Source of the DNA: Arcobacter cloacae
GTDB lineage: Bacteria > Campylobacterota > Campylobacteria > Campylobacterales > Arcobacteraceae
Direction: 5' to 3'
DNA: 64,000 nt
Assembly (NCBI RefSeq): GCF_013201935.1
Contig: NZ_CP053833.1
Location: 496,001 to 560,000, forward strand
Shown: positions 18,412-28,853 of the stretch, one piece after another
How the letters are laid out: every line of letters begins with the position of its first letter
Numbering within the stretch: the first letter of the stretch is position 1
Translations under genes and position numbers: made by a program
Notes under the pieces: model-generated
Told to the model about the DNA's origin: nothing
What the model saw: only the letters and a program-made list of their open reading frames with translations
Databases searched by the model: none

Positions 18412-20876
18412 TGGAATATATTTCAAAAGATATTGAAAAGAAATGGCAAAATTTTTGGAGCGAAAACCAATCTTTTGAACCAAGTGATGATTTAACTAAA
18501 GAGAAAAAATATATTTTAAGTATGTTCCCATATCCAAGTGGAAGAATTCATATGGGACATGTTAGAAATTATTGTTTAGGTGATGCTTTTGCTAGACATT
18601 TTAGAAAATCTAATTTTAATGTTTTACATCCAATTGGATGGGATAGTTTTGGAATGCCAGCTGAAAACGCAGCTATAAAACATAAACTTCATCCAAAAAA
18701 ATGGACTTATGAAAATATTGATTATATGAGAGATGAGTTAAAGGCTTTAGGTTTATCTTTTAGTGAAACAAGAGAATTTGCAACAAGTGATGAACTTTAT
18801 ACAAAATGGGAACAAGAGTTTATTATTAAAATGTATGAAGCTGGAATCATTTATAGAAAATCAGCAACAGTAAACTGGTGTCCACATGATTTAACAGTTT
18901 TAGCAAACGAGCAGTTAGAAGATGGTTGTTGTTGGAGATGTGGAACACAAGTTGTTCAAAAAGAGATGCCAGGATATTATGTAGGAATTACAAAATATGC
19001 TCAAGAGTTACTTGATGATTTAGAATTATTAAAAAATGATTGGCCAAGCCAAGTTTTAACTATGCAAGAAAATTGGATTGGAAGAAGCGAAGGTTTAGAG
19101 TTTAAATTTGAGTTATCTGTAGAATCAAAAGCAAAACTAGAAAGAACATTTAGTAAATATTTTGTATTTACAACTCGTCCTGATACAATTTATGGAGTTT
19201 CTTATTCAGCCCTTGCTCCTGAGCATCCAATAGTAAAATATATAGTTGAAAATAATCTTTTACCAGAAAAAAAGATAAAAGCAATTAAAGATATGCAAAA
19301 AGTTCCTGAAAGAGATAGAGCTATTCAGGAAAAGGAGGGTGTTTGCCTTGAAATAGAGGTTATGCATCCATTAACAGGTGAGAGAATTCCTGTTTGGGTT
19401 GCTAACTTTGTTTTAGCTTCTTATGGTGGAGGAGCTGTTATGGCTGTTCCTGCCCATGATCAAAGAGATTTTGAATTTGCTAAGAAATATGATTTACCAA
19501 TTAAACAAGTAATTGTAGGAAATGAAGGAATCATAGATAATCCAACTGAAGCATTTACAGGTGAAGGAACTTTAATTAATAGTGAAAGTTTTACAGGTTT
19601 ACCAAATATAAAAGCTAAAAAAGCGATTATTTATCATTTTGAACAAAACTCTTTAGGAATAAAACAAGTTAATTTTAAACTTAGAGATTGGGGAGTTTCA
19701 AGACAAAGATACTGGGGTGCTCCTGTTCCATTTATTCATTGTGAGAGTTGTGGATTAGTTCCTGAGAAAATCGAAAATTTACCAGTTGCATTACCTGAAG
19801 ATGTTGAAATTACAGGTGAGGGAAATCCTTTGGATTCTCATCCTACTTGGAAACATTGTTCATGCCCAAAATGCGGAAAACCAGCTATTAGAGAAACAGA
19901 TACTTTAGATACTTTTGTTCAATCTTCTTGGTATTTTTTAAGATATGCAACAAATCCAAAAGTTTGGAATGAAACGGGAATTTTAAAATCTGATAGTGAT
20001 TATTGGATGGATGTTGATCAGTATATTGGTGGAATTGAACACGCAATTTTACACCTATTGTATGCAAGGTTTTTTACAAAAGTTTTAAGGGATTTAGGAT
20101 ACACAAATTCTACAGAACCATTTAAAAGATTATTAACACAAGGAATGGTTTTAAAAGATGGCGCTAAGATGTCAAAATCAAAAGGAAATGTTGTAGATCC
20201 TGATTTAATAGTAGAAAAATATGGAGCGGATACTGCAAGATTGTTTATGATGTTTGCAGCACCTCCAACAAAAGAGCTTGAATGGAATGATAGCGCTGTT
20301 GATGGTGCTTATAGATTTATTAAAAAATTCTTTGAAAGAGCAGAAAATGTAACAACTTCATCTTTAGAAGCATTTAAGAATATCGAGCACTCTTCTTTAA
20401 GTAAAGAAGAAAAAGAAGCGAGAAAAAAAGTTTATGAAGCATTACTAAAATCAAATGAAGTATTTACAAAAACTTATACTTTTAATACATTAATTGCATC
20501 TTCAATGGAAGCTTTAAATGCTTTACAAGCACAAAAAAATGAGTTAGTTTGGGCAGAAGGTTATTATATTTTAACAAATATTCTAGAGCCAATTATTCCT
20601 CATGCTTGTTGGGAACTATCAAATAGATTATTTGAATTAAAGAATTTTGATGGAAAAATAGAGATTAAAGAAGAAGTTTTTGCTTTAGAGTCTATAGTTT
20701 TAGCAGTTACTGTAAATGGTAAAAAAAGATGTGAAATTGAAGTATCACCTGAGGCTACAAAAGATGAAATTTTAGCCACTGCAAAAATTGCATCGGCTAA
20801 ATGGCTAGGAAATAGTGAATTAGTAAAAGAGATAGTTGTTCCTAATAAATTAGTTAATTTTGTGATTAAAGGATAA
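18411..20876 (+). CDS. leuS: Leucyl-tRNA synthetase
   Basis: A class Ia synthetase that charges tRNA(Leu). The HIGH-type signature HMGHVRNY lies near residues 47-54 and [13 protein letters not shown] near 587. The CP1 editing domain between them contains [15 protein letters not shown] and [16 protein letters not shown], the latter with the conserved Asp of the editing site. A zinc-knuckle-like CEHCG-type segment appears twice ([12 protein letters not shown], and CESCG...CPKCG). The 821 residues are normal. It is followed six bases later by lptE. Confidence 0.97.
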   Translation: MEYISKDIEKKWQNFWSENQSFEPSDDLTKEKKYILSMFPYPSGRIHMGHVRNYCLGDAFARHFRKSNFNVLHPIGWDSFGMPAENAAIKHKLHPKKWTYENIDYMRDELKALGLSFSETREFATSDELYTKWEQEFIIKMYEAGIIYRKSATVNWCPHDLTVLANEQLEDGCCWRCGTQVVQKEMPGYYVGITKYAQELLDDLELLKNDWPSQVLTMQENWIGRSEGLEFKFELSVESKAKLERTFSKYFVFTTRPDTIYGVSYSALAPEHPIVKYIVENNLLPEKKIKAIKDMQKVPERDRAIQEKEGVCLEIEVMHPLTGERIPVWVANFVLASYGGGAVMAVPAHDQRDFEFAKKYDLPIKQVIVGNEGIIDNPTEAFTGEGTLINSESFTGLPNIKAKKAIIYHFEQNSLGIKQVNFKLRDWGVSRQRYWGAPVPFIHCESCGLVPEKIENLPVALPEDVEITGEGNPLDSHPTWKHCSCPKCGKPAIRETDTLDTFVQSSWYFLRYATNPKVWNETGILKSDSDYWMDVDQYIGGIEHAILHLLYARFFTKVLRDLGYTNSTEPFKRLLTQGMVLKDGAKMSKSKGNVVDPDLIVEKYGADTARLFMMFAAPPTKELEWNDSAVDGAYRFIKKFFERAENVTTSSLEAFKNIEHSSLSKEEKEARKKVYEALLKSNEVFTKTYTFNTLIASSMEALNALQAQKNELVWAEGYYILTNILEPIIPHACWELSNRLFELKNFDGKIEIKEEVFALESIVLAVTVNGKKRCEIEVSPEATKDEILATAKIASAKWLGNSELVKEIVVPNKLVNFVIKG

Positions 20877-20882
20877 AAAATC

Positions 20883-21407
20883 ATGCATATTTATAAAAAT
20901 TTACCTTTTCTTATTTTTACACTAATTTTTACTTTTTTATTTAGTGCTTGTGGATATAAACCATCTAGCTATTATGCAAAGCAAGAGATGCAAGGTAATG
21001 TTTTTGTAAAACTACAAGTTAGTTTGGAAGATCCAAAGAATTCTGTTTTAGTAAAAGATGCTGTAAATAAAATCTTAATTCAAAAATTAGATTCAAGAAT
21101 GGTAAATGATATAAATAATGCAGAAGTTGTTATGAATCTGGCTATTAGTAGGGTTAGTATTTCAACATTACAGTATGATAAAGAGGGTTATAATAAACTT
21201 TATAAAGCTACAGTTGTTATTAGTGTTAATTATTATAGAAAAGATAATGGAATTAAAAAATCTTTTACAGTTGATGGAGAGTATGATTTTTCAATTGACC
21301 AAGGAAGTGTAATTAGTGAAACTAATAGATTTGATGCAATTACAAATGCTTCAAATAAAGCTATAGATGAAATTTTATCAAAAATCGCTGTTTCGTCATT
21401 TAAATAA
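20883..21407 (+). CDS. lptE: LPS-assembly lipoprotein LptE
   Basis: The outer-membrane lipoprotein plug of the LptD barrel that inserts lipopolysaccharide. The signal peptide ends in the lipobox LFSACGY, with the lipidated cysteine at residue 23. The mature chain is small and mixed alpha/beta, with DAVNKILIQKLDSRM and GEYDFSIDQGSV. Sequence conservation in this family is low. The call rests on the lipobox, the length of 174 and the leuS-lptE-folC order known from related genomes. Confidence 0.8.
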   Translation: MHIYKNLPFLIFTLIFTFLFSACGYKPSSYYAKQEMQGNVFVKLQVSLEDPKNSVLVKDAVNKILIQKLDSRMVNDINNAEVVMNLAISRVSISTLQYDKEGYNKLYKATVVISVNYYRKDNGIKKSFTVDGEYDFSIDQGSVISETNRFDAITNASNKAIDEILSKIAVSSFK

Positions 21408-21409
21408 AT

Positions 21410-22582
21410 ATGCAAGTAGATTTAAAAAAAGCAACTTTAAAAGAGTTTTTGGAACATAAAACTCTTTATTATGACAAGATAGATTTTAGTTATGTAAAAT
21501 CTTCTTGGAATATTTTATCTTCTAAAATTAAACTTCCTTTTGTTATTCATATTGTTGGAACAAATGGAAAAGGAAGTACAGGAAGATTTTTAGCTCACTA
21601 TTTAAATAAAAAAAAGTTTAATGTTCTACACTATAGTTCCCCACATATTATGAAGTTTAATGAAAGAATCTGGATAAATGGATTTGATGTTAGTGATGAA
21701 AATTTAGAAACTGCTCACCAATTTTTGCAAAAGTTATATGAAGTAGAACTTTTAGAAAAATTAACATATTTTGAATATACAACTTTATTAGCATTTTATT
21801 TATCAAAAGATTTTGATTATTTAGTTTTAGAAGCGGGACTTGGTGGGGAGTTTGATGCAACAAATGTTGTACCAAATGATATTTCATTAATTACAACAAT
21901 TGGACTTGACCATCAAAATTTTTTAGGAGATAGTGTTGAAAAAATAGCAACTACAAAAATGCGTTCAGTTGATAATAAAATGCTAGTTGGTTATCAACTT
22001 TTTGATAGTGTTATTAAAACAGCTTACGAAGTAAAAGAACAAATTTTAAAAGAAAGAGATAAAAATATAGAAATTATTGAATTAAAAGAGTTTGATAAAT
22101 ATGAAATAAATTCAAAATTTGCCACTTATTTAAAACGAAATTTACATTTAGTAATTGCTTGTTTAAATGAACTAAAAATTCCAGTTGATTTAAAGCTTTT
22201 TGATGATACACCACTTTTTGGAAGATGTCAAAAAATTTTGCCAAATGTAACTATTGATGTAGGACATAATCCACTAGCCGCACAAGTTTTAGTAAAAGAG
22301 TTTGAAAATAAAAAAATAAACCTTATTTACAACTCTTATGGAGATAAAGATTATAAAAGTGTATTAGAAATTTTAAGACCAATAATAAAAAGTATAACTA
22401 TTATTGAATTAAATGATAAAAGAATAGTAAAAAAAGAAGAGTTACAACAAGTAATATATGAACTAAATTTAACAAAAAAAGAAGAGATAAAAATAGAAAA
22501 AAATGAAGAATATCTAGTTTTTGGTTCATTTTTAGTTGTAGAAAAATTTTTGTCTTTGATTGGTTATGATGGAAACTCTTGA
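21410..22582 (+). CDS. folC: Folylpolyglutamate/dihydrofolate synthase
   Basis: A Mur-ligase-like ATP enzyme that adds glutamate to dihydropteroate or folate. The P-loop VGTNGKGSTGRFLAHYL starts near residue 47. HYSSPHIMKFNERI follows near 78, then the E-rich LEAGLGGEFDATN near 142 and TTIGLDHQNFLGD near 160. The C-terminal domain includes DVGHNPLAAQVL. Its 390 residues fit. It starts two bases after lptE, and its 3' end overlaps the next gene. Confidence 0.94.
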   Translation: MQVDLKKATLKEFLEHKTLYYDKIDFSYVKSSWNILSSKIKLPFVIHIVGTNGKGSTGRFLAHYLNKKKFNVLHYSSPHIMKFNERIWINGFDVSDENLETAHQFLQKLYEVELLEKLTYFEYTTLLAFYLSKDFDYLVLEAGLGGEFDATNVVPNDISLITTIGLDHQNFLGDSVEKIATTKMRSVDNKMLVGYQLFDSVIKTAYEVKEQILKERDKNIEIIELKEFDKYEINSKFATYLKRNLHLVIACLNELKIPVDLKLFDDTPLFGRCQKILPNVTIDVGHNPLAAQVLVKEFENKKINLIYNSYGDKDYKSVLEILRPIIKSITIIELNDKRIVKKEELQQVIYELNLTKKEEIKIEKNEEYLVFGSFLVVEKFLSLIGYDGNS

Positions 22583-24692
22583 AAAAAGATTAGATGAACT
22601 TTATATTCAAAAAACTAAAATTGAAGAAGAGATAGAACTTTTAAAAGAGCAAATAAAACAAAAAAATCACTTAGCTTTAATCAAAAAAAAGTTTACCAAA
22701 GATGAAAAAATAGAACTTTTTAAATCTTTATTTGTTGCACGATTTGATATTTATGCTAAGAAATGGATAAGTCGTGATGGAACAAAACAGGGCTTTTATC
22801 CTGTAACTGCTACTTTTCAAGCAGAAGATTATCTTCCTTTGACAAATAAAGAGATTGAAGAGCATTTAAGAGGAAATGTTTTTTTAGCAACTTATTGTAT
22901 AAATCAAAACAATATGTCAAAATTTATTGTTTTTGAAATAGCTGATGAAGATAAATTTAAACTACAGATTGCATTAAACTCTTTAAATATAAAGGCTTAT
23001 TATGAACTTAGTTCTTATAATTCTTTATTTGTTTGGATATTTTTACAAGAAGAGATTTCCTCTAAAATAGCTTTTAATTTTGCATTATATCTTTTGAAAA
23101 AAGCAAATATAAGTTCTAAAACTTACCCAAATAAAGAGTTTGCAACAAAAGAGAGTCTAGGAAATAGCATAGAATTACCTTTACATTTAAAACATAGAGA
23201 TAAAAATAGAACAGTTTTTATAGATGTAAATACAAATAAAATTTATGAAGACCAATGGAGTGTTTTGGCTAATGTTTCAAAGGTTTCAAAACAAATCATT
23301 TCTAATTTTGCAGATATTCCAAACTCTGTGAGTATTGAAAAGAGTCAAAAAAAGATAGATTTTCCATTACAAACTATAGAGATTATTTTAGAAGATTATA
23401 TCTATATCCCAACTCTTAAATTATCAAAATCATTGATTAGTAAATTAAAATCTTTTGCAACTTTTGAAAATCCTCAAATAAAAATTTTATTATCTTTGAG
23501 AAAACCGCTTTTTAATACTCCAAAATATATCAGGTCGTTTGAAGAGAATGAAAATTATTTGATGCTTCCAAGAGGTTTAAAGCAAACAATAGAAGATTTT
23601 TTTAATGAGTTTGCTGTTAAATACTCATTTATTGATAAAAGAGTTTATAATCAAATTGAAACAAAAAAAGTAACTTTTAATTTAAGACCTGAGCAAAATG
23701 ATGCAATAAAAGAGATAAAAAAAAGTGATTACTCTATTTGTGTTGCGCCTCCTGGATTTGGAAAAACACTACTAGGAGCTAAAATATTTGAAATAAGAGT
23801 TTGTAATACTTTGATAGTTGTAAATAAAAATATGCTTTTAAATCAATGGATTGAAAGATTTGTGGATTATTTTGGATATTCAAAAAAAGATATTGGATAT
23901 TTAGGAAAAGGACATAATAAATTAAATGGAATAATAGATGTAGCAACTATGCAAAGTTTAAAGAATGATTCAAAAATCATAGAAAACTACTCTTTTGTAA
24001 TTGTTGATGAGTGCCATCATATTCCAGCTTTGACTTTTGAGCAAATTATTAAAAGTTTTAAAGGAAGATATATTTTAGGTTTAAGTGCAACTCCAAATAG
24101 AAAAGATGAATTGCAACCTATTTTATATCAGCAATTAGGTGAGATTTCTTATGAGTATAAAAAGAAAAGAACACACACAAATAAACTACAAATAATCAGA
24201 ACAGAGTTTGTGAGTAATGCTGATAACTATGCTACAATCATAAACGAATTGTGTTTAGATGAAAATAGAAATAATTTAATAATAGATGCAATAAAAACAA
24301 ATATTCAAAGAAAAATTTTAGTTTTAACAGATAGAATAGAACATATAAATATTTTGGAAAATTTATTACAAAAGCAAAATATTGATTATATTTGTGTTCA
24401 TGGAAGTCAAAATAAAAAAGAACAAGTGGAAAATATGGCATTAGTAAAAACAAAATCTTTGATTCTTGCAACAACTTCATATTTTGGAGAGGGTATTGAT
24501 TTTCCACATTTAAATACTATTATGTTTGTAACCCCTATTTCATATTATGGAAGATTGATTCAATATTTAGGAAGAATAGGACGAGGAAATCAAGAGTGTT
24601 TAGCTATAGATTTTTTAGATTCAAAAAATGCTATGTTAAATTCAGCTTATAAAAAAAGGCTTGAAGGTTATAAGCAGATGCATTATAAATAA
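22566..24692 (+). CDS. SF2 helicase with N-terminal degenerate TOTE-type primase domain
   Basis: After an N-terminal coiled coil (~1-45), residues ~55-240 resemble the archaeo-eukaryotic primase domain of TOTE conflict systems: FVARFDIYAKKW, then GFYPVT, EEHLRGN, NSIELPLHLK and DQWSVLA. The catalytic places are altered. The family's FLAIDFDK is FIVFEIAD here (~119-126), and the SRSGNGAH-type histidine loop reads SSYNSLFVWIF. The helicase follows intact: APPGFGKT (~394), VIVDECHH (~480), LSATPNRKDE (~503) and QYLGRIGRG (~668). I chose ATG 22566; TTG 22560 and ATG 22569 are also possible. It overlaps folC by 17 bases. Its role is probably DNA unwinding or repair, but this is unproven. Confidence 0.75.
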   Translation: MMETLEKRLDELYIQKTKIEEEIELLKEQIKQKNHLALIKKKFTKDEKIELFKSLFVARFDIYAKKWISRDGTKQGFYPVTATFQAEDYLPLTNKEIEEHLRGNVFLATYCINQNNMSKFIVFEIADEDKFKLQIALNSLNIKAYYELSSYNSLFVWIFLQEEISSKIAFNFALYLLKKANISSKTYPNKEFATKESLGNSIELPLHLKHRDKNRTVFIDVNTNKIYEDQWSVLANVSKVSKQIISNFADIPNSVSIEKSQKKIDFPLQTIEIILEDYIYIPTLKLSKSLISKLKSFATFENPQIKILLSLRKPLFNTPKYIRSFEENENYLMLPRGLKQTIEDFFNEFAVKYSFIDKRVYNQIETKKVTFNLRPEQNDAIKEIKKSDYSICVAPPGFGKTLLGAKIFEIRVCNTLIVVNKNMLLNQWIERFVDYFGYSKKDIGYLGKGHNKLNGIIDVATMQSLKNDSKIIENYSFVIVDECHHIPALTFEQIIKSFKGRYILGLSATPNRKDELQPILYQQLGEISYEYKKKRTHTNKLQIIRTEFVSNADNYATIINELCLDENRNNLIIDAIKTNIQRKILVLTDRIEHINILENLLQKQNIDYICVHGSQNKKEQVENMALVKTKSLILATTSYFGEGIDFPHLNTIMFVTPISYYGRLIQYLGRIGRGNQECLAIDFLDSKNAMLNSAYKKRLEGYKQMHYK

Positions 24693-24703
24693 AAAGGAGT
24701 TTT

Positions 24704-26323
24704 ATGTTAGGGATAATTGTCGCAACAACATTAATTGCGTTAATTTTAAATTTATTACTTAAAAGAATACATTTACCTACGATTATAGGATATATTTTAA
24801 CAGGTACAATTATTGCATATGTATTTAATTTACATAATGCAGTTGATAATCATGAGCTTAGAGAAATAGGTGAATTTGGTGTAGTTTTTTTAATGTTTAC
24901 TATTGGATTGGAATTTTCTTTAAATCACTTAAAAAAGATGAGAAGAGAAGTTTTTCTAACAGGTAGTTTACAGATTTTAGTCACAGCTTTATTTGTATTT
25001 TTAATCTCAAGATATGTAATTGGACTTGAAGTTCAAACTTCTTTAATTGTTGGAATGGCATTGTCTTTATCTTCAACAGCTATTGTTTTAAAAACATTTA
25101 ATGAAACAAAAGAGATAACAAAACCTCATGGAAGAAGAGTTCTTGGTATTTTGATTATGCAAGATATCGCAGTTATTCCAATTCTTCTTATGATTTCATT
25201 TTTCTCTATGAAAGGTGATGCTTCATTAACTTATACAATAGGAAAAACTGTATTAGCAGCGATAGTTTTATTATCTTTATTATATTTTGCAGGTAAATAT
25301 CTATTAGAACCATTTTTGAGATATGTTTCATCAACAAGATCAGATGAATTGTTTGTAGCCTCTGTTTTACTTTTAGCTGTTGGATCTGCTTATTTGGCTT
25401 ATTATTTCGGATTTTCATACTCTTTAGGAGCATTTATTGCTGGTATGATGATTGCTGAAACAAAATTTAAACATCAAGTAGAAGCGGATTTAATTCCTTT
25501 TAGAAATATTCTATTGGGAATTTTCTTTATAACGGTTGGTATGCAGATTAATTTTAAAGTAATTTACGATTATGCTTGGATAATTGCTATTTTATTACCT
25601 GTTGTTATGGGATTGAAATTTGCAGTTATTTATGCTCTTGTAAGATATGAAGATAATAAAAGAGTTGCTTTTAAAACAGCTTTATCTTTGATTCAAATAG
25701 GGGAATTTTCACTGGCAATTTTAGAACTTGCAAGAAGCCAAAGTCTAATAGATACAACATATTCTCAAATTTTAATCGTAACAATTGTAATTTCAATGAT
25801 TTTAACTCCAATTATTCTAAAAAATCTTTCAAAAGCAGCAGCAAAATTAATTCCTGAAGATGTAATGATGATTACAAATACACATAATGTTTCAGAAGAT
25901 ACAGAAAATCACGTTATTGTTTTAGGATATGGAAGATTTGGACAAGCAATAGTTGAAGAATTAAAAGCCTTTGGACAAAAATATGTTATTTTAGAACATA
26001 ATGTTAAGTTTTATCAAATAGGAAAAGATAGAGGTGAACCTATTGTATTTGGGAATGCTGCTCAAAGACATATATTAAATTCATTAAATATCACCAAATC
26101 ATCTGCTGTTATAGTTGCTGTTAATAATCCTGAAGTATTATATTTGATTTGTGAGGCTGTAAGAGAACTTACACTTAATAGTAAAACAATTGTAACAGTT
26201 ACAACGGAAACAGAAAAAGAACATTTAAGAGGTTTAAATTTGGAGCATATTGTAGTTGCTACAAATCAAATAGCAAAAGCTGTTGTTGATGAAGTAATGT
26301 ATTGCAGATTGGATAATAATTAA
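24704..26323 (+). CDS. kefB: Cation:proton antiporter, KefB/CPA2 type with TrkA-N domain
   Basis: A membrane potassium or sodium/proton antiporter of the CPA2 family. The first ~380 residues hold about 12 spans, including LPTIIGYILTGTIIAYV, FGVVFLMFTIGLEFSL and SLSSTAIVLKTF. A cytoplasmic TrkA-N (RCK) nucleotide-binding domain begins at HVIVLGYGRFGQAIVEEL (~402). Its 539 residues are a little shorter than E. coli KefB. No glutathione-gating partner (KefG/F-like) is next to it, so thiol control is not supported here. AAGGAG precedes the ATG. Confidence 0.85.
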   Translation: MLGIIVATTLIALILNLLLKRIHLPTIIGYILTGTIIAYVFNLHNAVDNHELREIGEFGVVFLMFTIGLEFSLNHLKKMRREVFLTGSLQILVTALFVFLISRYVIGLEVQTSLIVGMALSLSSTAIVLKTFNETKEITKPHGRRVLGILIMQDIAVIPILLMISFFSMKGDASLTYTIGKTVLAAIVLLSLLYFAGKYLLEPFLRYVSSTRSDELFVASVLLLAVGSAYLAYYFGFSYSLGAFIAGMMIAETKFKHQVEADLIPFRNILLGIFFITVGMQINFKVIYDYAWIIAILLPVVMGLKFAVIYALVRYEDNKRVAFKTALSLIQIGEFSLAILELARSQSLIDTTYSQILIVTIVISMILTPIILKNLSKAAAKLIPEDVMMITNTHNVSEDTENHVIVLGYGRFGQAIVEELKAFGQKYVILEHNVKFYQIGKDRGEPIVFGNAAQRHILNSLNITKSSAVIVAVNNPEVLYLICEAVRELTLNSKTIVTVTTETEKEHLRGLNLEHIVVATNQIAKAVVDEVMYCRLDNN

Positions 26324-26431
26324 ACTATTATTACTTTTATATATAATTAATATTAATAAAATATATATAAGTATTAATTATAATATTTTATATATATTTA
26401 AACTCTTTTTAACTAAACTCTTATTATCAAA

Positions 26432-26458
26432 AGTGGCTAAAGTTAAGCTTTAGCTACT
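26432..26458 (+). terminator. Hairpin in the kefB-rhodanese gap, possible terminator
   Basis: AGTGGCTAAAG pairs with CTTTAGCTACT (one G-U pair) around TTAAG, followed by ATTTTAAT. It may end the kefB transcript, or lie in the leader of the rhodanese gene, which starts 22 bases later. The rest of the 156-bp gap is AT-only repeats with many TATA-like boxes. Confidence 0.45.
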
Positions 26459-26479
26459 ATTTTAATATAAGGGATACAA

Positions 26480-26995
26480 ATGAAACTTTCAAAAATTCTT
26501 TTTTCAGTTAGCTTAATAGCTAGTTCTGTTTTTGCATCTGAATTTTTAACTTATGATAAATTATCAAAAGTTTTAAAAGAAGAAGCAAAAAAATCTGGTA
26601 ATTACGCAACAACAGAAGAAGTAAAAAAAGCTTTAACTGAAAAAAATTGGGCAGTTGTTGATGTAAGAACAGCAGAAGAGTGGGCAGCTGGATTTATAAA
26701 AGGTACTCAAAGAGTTGGAAGAGAAGCACCTGAAAAAGCTTTAGAAGGAATAGTTTTAGATGACGATGATAAATTTGTAAAAGATAATTTGATTGTTGTT
26801 TGTAATACAGCTTCAAGAGCTTCTATTGAAGCTGAAACTTTTAGAAAAATGGGATTTAAAACAGTTAAGATTTATGATATGCACAAATGGATTGATGAGT
26901 GTAATCCTGTAACTACAAAATATAGTGATGCAGAAGATAAAACAGGAACAAAAAACAAATTTGGTGCTTATTACGCTGAACATTGTAAAAAATAG
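26480..26995 (+). CDS. Periplasmic rhodanese-domain protein
   Basis: 171 residues. A signal peptide (MKLSKILFSVSLIASSVFAS, cleavage near 19) precedes one rhodanese domain: VVDVRTAEEWAAGFI, then the active-site loop VVCNTASRA with the catalytic cysteine near residue 109 and Arg five residues on. The loop fits a single-domain sulfurtransferase. A second cysteine pair flanks the C-terminus (DECNP, EHCKK). The likely role is sulfur transfer or thiol handling in the periplasm; the substrate is unknown. It is monocistronic, with a terminator right after it. Confidence 0.82.
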   Translation: MKLSKILFSVSLIASSVFASEFLTYDKLSKVLKEEAKKSGNYATTEEVKKALTEKNWAVVDVRTAEEWAAGFIKGTQRVGREAPEKALEGIVLDDDDKFVKDNLIVVCNTASRASIEAETFRKMGFKTVKIYDMHKWIDECNPVTTKYSDAEDKTGTKNKFGAYYAEHCKK

Positions 26996-27004
26996 TTTTA
27001 TTTA

Positions 27005-27032
27005 AAAAAGAGTAGAATTTTCTACTCTTTTT
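27005..27032. terminator. Bidirectional terminator between the convergent rhodanese and olsF-like genes
   Basis: AAAAAGAGTAGAA and TTCTACTCTTTTT form a perfect palindrome with A- and T-runs, so it works on both strands. The stop codon of the minus-strand gene lies inside it. Confidence 0.88.
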
Positions 27033-28734
27033 CTATATATCTTTTTCTTGCACTATCTTTTATCTTATCTACTTCAACTAAAATAAAACTATCTATACAA
27101 TCACCAAAGTTTTTGTCAATATTAAAATCTAAAAATTTTATACCACCATCAACTGTAATTTCACTATATTGTTTGTACAAAGTAGGAATTGATAAACCTA
27201 TGTTTGATAGGGTAGATTTAAGAAATTTAAAATCTTTTGCCTTATCATTTAAATCAAAAAGTTCTTTTATTTCATTTATGTTGTTTGAATAGTGATAAGG
27301 ATTTTTAGCTTCAACTAAAGTTAATGGATTACTAAAATAGTGTGAATAATAAAAAACAATTAAATCTTTTGCCACATTTGGAAAAGAAGCACTTAAAGAA
27401 ACAGGTCCAAACATATATTTTATATTTGGGTTATTTTTTAAATAAGCACCTATTCCAAACCACAAATAATCCAAAGCTCTAGTTCCCCAATATTTTGGCT
27501 GAACAAAACTTCTTCCTAGTTCTATAGAGTTTTGTAAATAAGGCATAAAATCTTCGTTGTATTTAAATAAATTATTTGAATAGAAACCTTTTACTCCAAT
27601 ATTTTTAAAAATAAAATCAGAATTTCCTATTCTATATGAACCTACAATTTCAAGTTCATTTTCATCCCACAAAATTATATGTTGATAGTAAATATCGTAT
27701 TTATCCGTATCTCTTTTTTTGTTTACACCTTCTCCAACTTTTCTAAAAGAGATTTCTCTTAATCTTCCAAGCTCTTTTAAAACTATAGAGTCTTCAACAT
27801 AATCATATAAATAGATTTTTTTTCCATCAGCTGTTTGACCTATTAGTTTTGATTTTTTTAATTCATTTAATAAATCAATTCGGCTTACAGGATGAGCTAT
27901 TGCACTTTGTGTTTCAAAAAAAGATTTTTTACCTTTTTTTAAAGAATAAAGATGTTTTTTGTATAAATTTAATAAAAATTTCTTATCTATACCTTTAGGA
28001 ACAATATTTTCATTTGGAATGATTCTTCCTATTTTTATATTTATTCTTTTTGATTTTTTATTAAACATTTCATGTGATAAAAGTAAAGTTGAAAAAGTTT
28101 TATTAATAATAGAGATTGTATAAAAAGTTTTAGAATTTTTGGCATCTAAAAATATTGGTAAGATGGGTGCATTTGTGTTTTGTGCAAAGTTTAAAAAACC
28201 TCTATTCCATGAAGGATCTTTTATTCCTTTTGTTGTTGCACGACTAACTTCTCCTGCTGGAAAAATAATAACAGCCTCTTCTTTGTTTAAAGAATCATAT
28301 ATCTTTTTTATATCAGTTTTAGCTTGTTTTATTTTGTAATTGTCAATCATAATAGTTAAAGAATTTAAGGCTTCAAAACCTGCTAAAAAATCATTTGCAA
28401 CTATTTTTACGTCCTTTCGAACAGTTGAAATAAGTCTTAATAAACATAAAGCATCTAATCCTCCTAAAGGATGATTTGCAATTATTACAACTTTTCCTGA
28501 TGTTGGAATATTTTGTAAATCATTGCTTGAAATAGTATAATCAAAATCAAAATAATCCAACACAGCATCAACAAATTCAAAACCTTTTAAGTGAGAATTT
28601 TGTGATAAAAATTGGTTTATTGAATCTTCATGAACAATTTTTTTTGCTATTTTAAACAAAGACTTTTTTAAAAAATTCTCTTTTTCTTTTATTTTTGGGA
28701 ATTTTTTTTCTATCTCTTTTTGTATATCTATCAT
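27022..28734 (-). CDS. olsF: Bifunctional acyltransferase, OlsF-like (ornithine lipid synthase)
   Basis: 570 residues in two parts. The N-terminal half is a PlsC-type acyltransferase with NHPLGGLDAL (HX4D, ~83-92) and FPAGEVSRAT. The C-terminal part, from about residue 300, is a GNAT/OlsB-like N-acyltransferase: GRLREISFRKVGEG, then EIVGSYRIG, ELGRSFVQPKYWG and LFGP-like MFGPVSLS. In OlsF proteins one chain makes lyso-ornithine lipid and then ornithine lipid, phosphorus-free membrane lipids. The domain pairing supports this, but the acceptor amino acid cannot be read, so glycine or another amine is possible. The gene stands alone on the minus strand. Confidence 0.72.
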   Translation of the reverse strand: MIDIQKEIEKKFPKIKEKENFLKKSLFKIAKKIVHEDSINQFLSQNSHLKGFEFVDAVLDYFDFDYTISSNDLQNIPTSGKVVIIANHPLGGLDALCLLRLISTVRKDVKIVANDFLAGFEALNSLTIMIDNYKIKQAKTDIKKIYDSLNKEEAVIIFPAGEVSRATTKGIKDPSWNRGFLNFAQNTNAPILPIFLDAKNSKTFYTISIINKTFSTLLLSHEMFNKKSKRINIKIGRIIPNENIVPKGIDKKFLLNLYKKHLYSLKKGKKSFFETQSAIAHPVSRIDLLNELKKSKLIGQTADGKKIYLYDYVEDSIVLKELGRLREISFRKVGEGVNKKRDTDKYDIYYQHIILWDENELEIVGSYRIGNSDFIFKNIGVKGFYSNNLFKYNEDFMPYLQNSIELGRSFVQPKYWGTRALDYLWFGIGAYLKNNPNIKYMFGPVSLSASFPNVAKDLIVFYYSHYFSNPLTLVEAKNPYHYSNNINEIKELFDLNDKAKDFKFLKSTLSNIGLSIPTLYKQYSEITVDGGIKFLDFNIDKNFGDCIDSFILVEVDKIKDSARKRYIEKE

Positions 28735-28853
28735 TTATACTCCTATTTTAAAAATTTTAAATCAATTTGATTACAAAAGGGTGACAAATTGGTTTATAAA
28801 GGCTTTTAAAAAAGTTATGATAAAATCTTACTTATTCATAAAAGGAGAGAATT

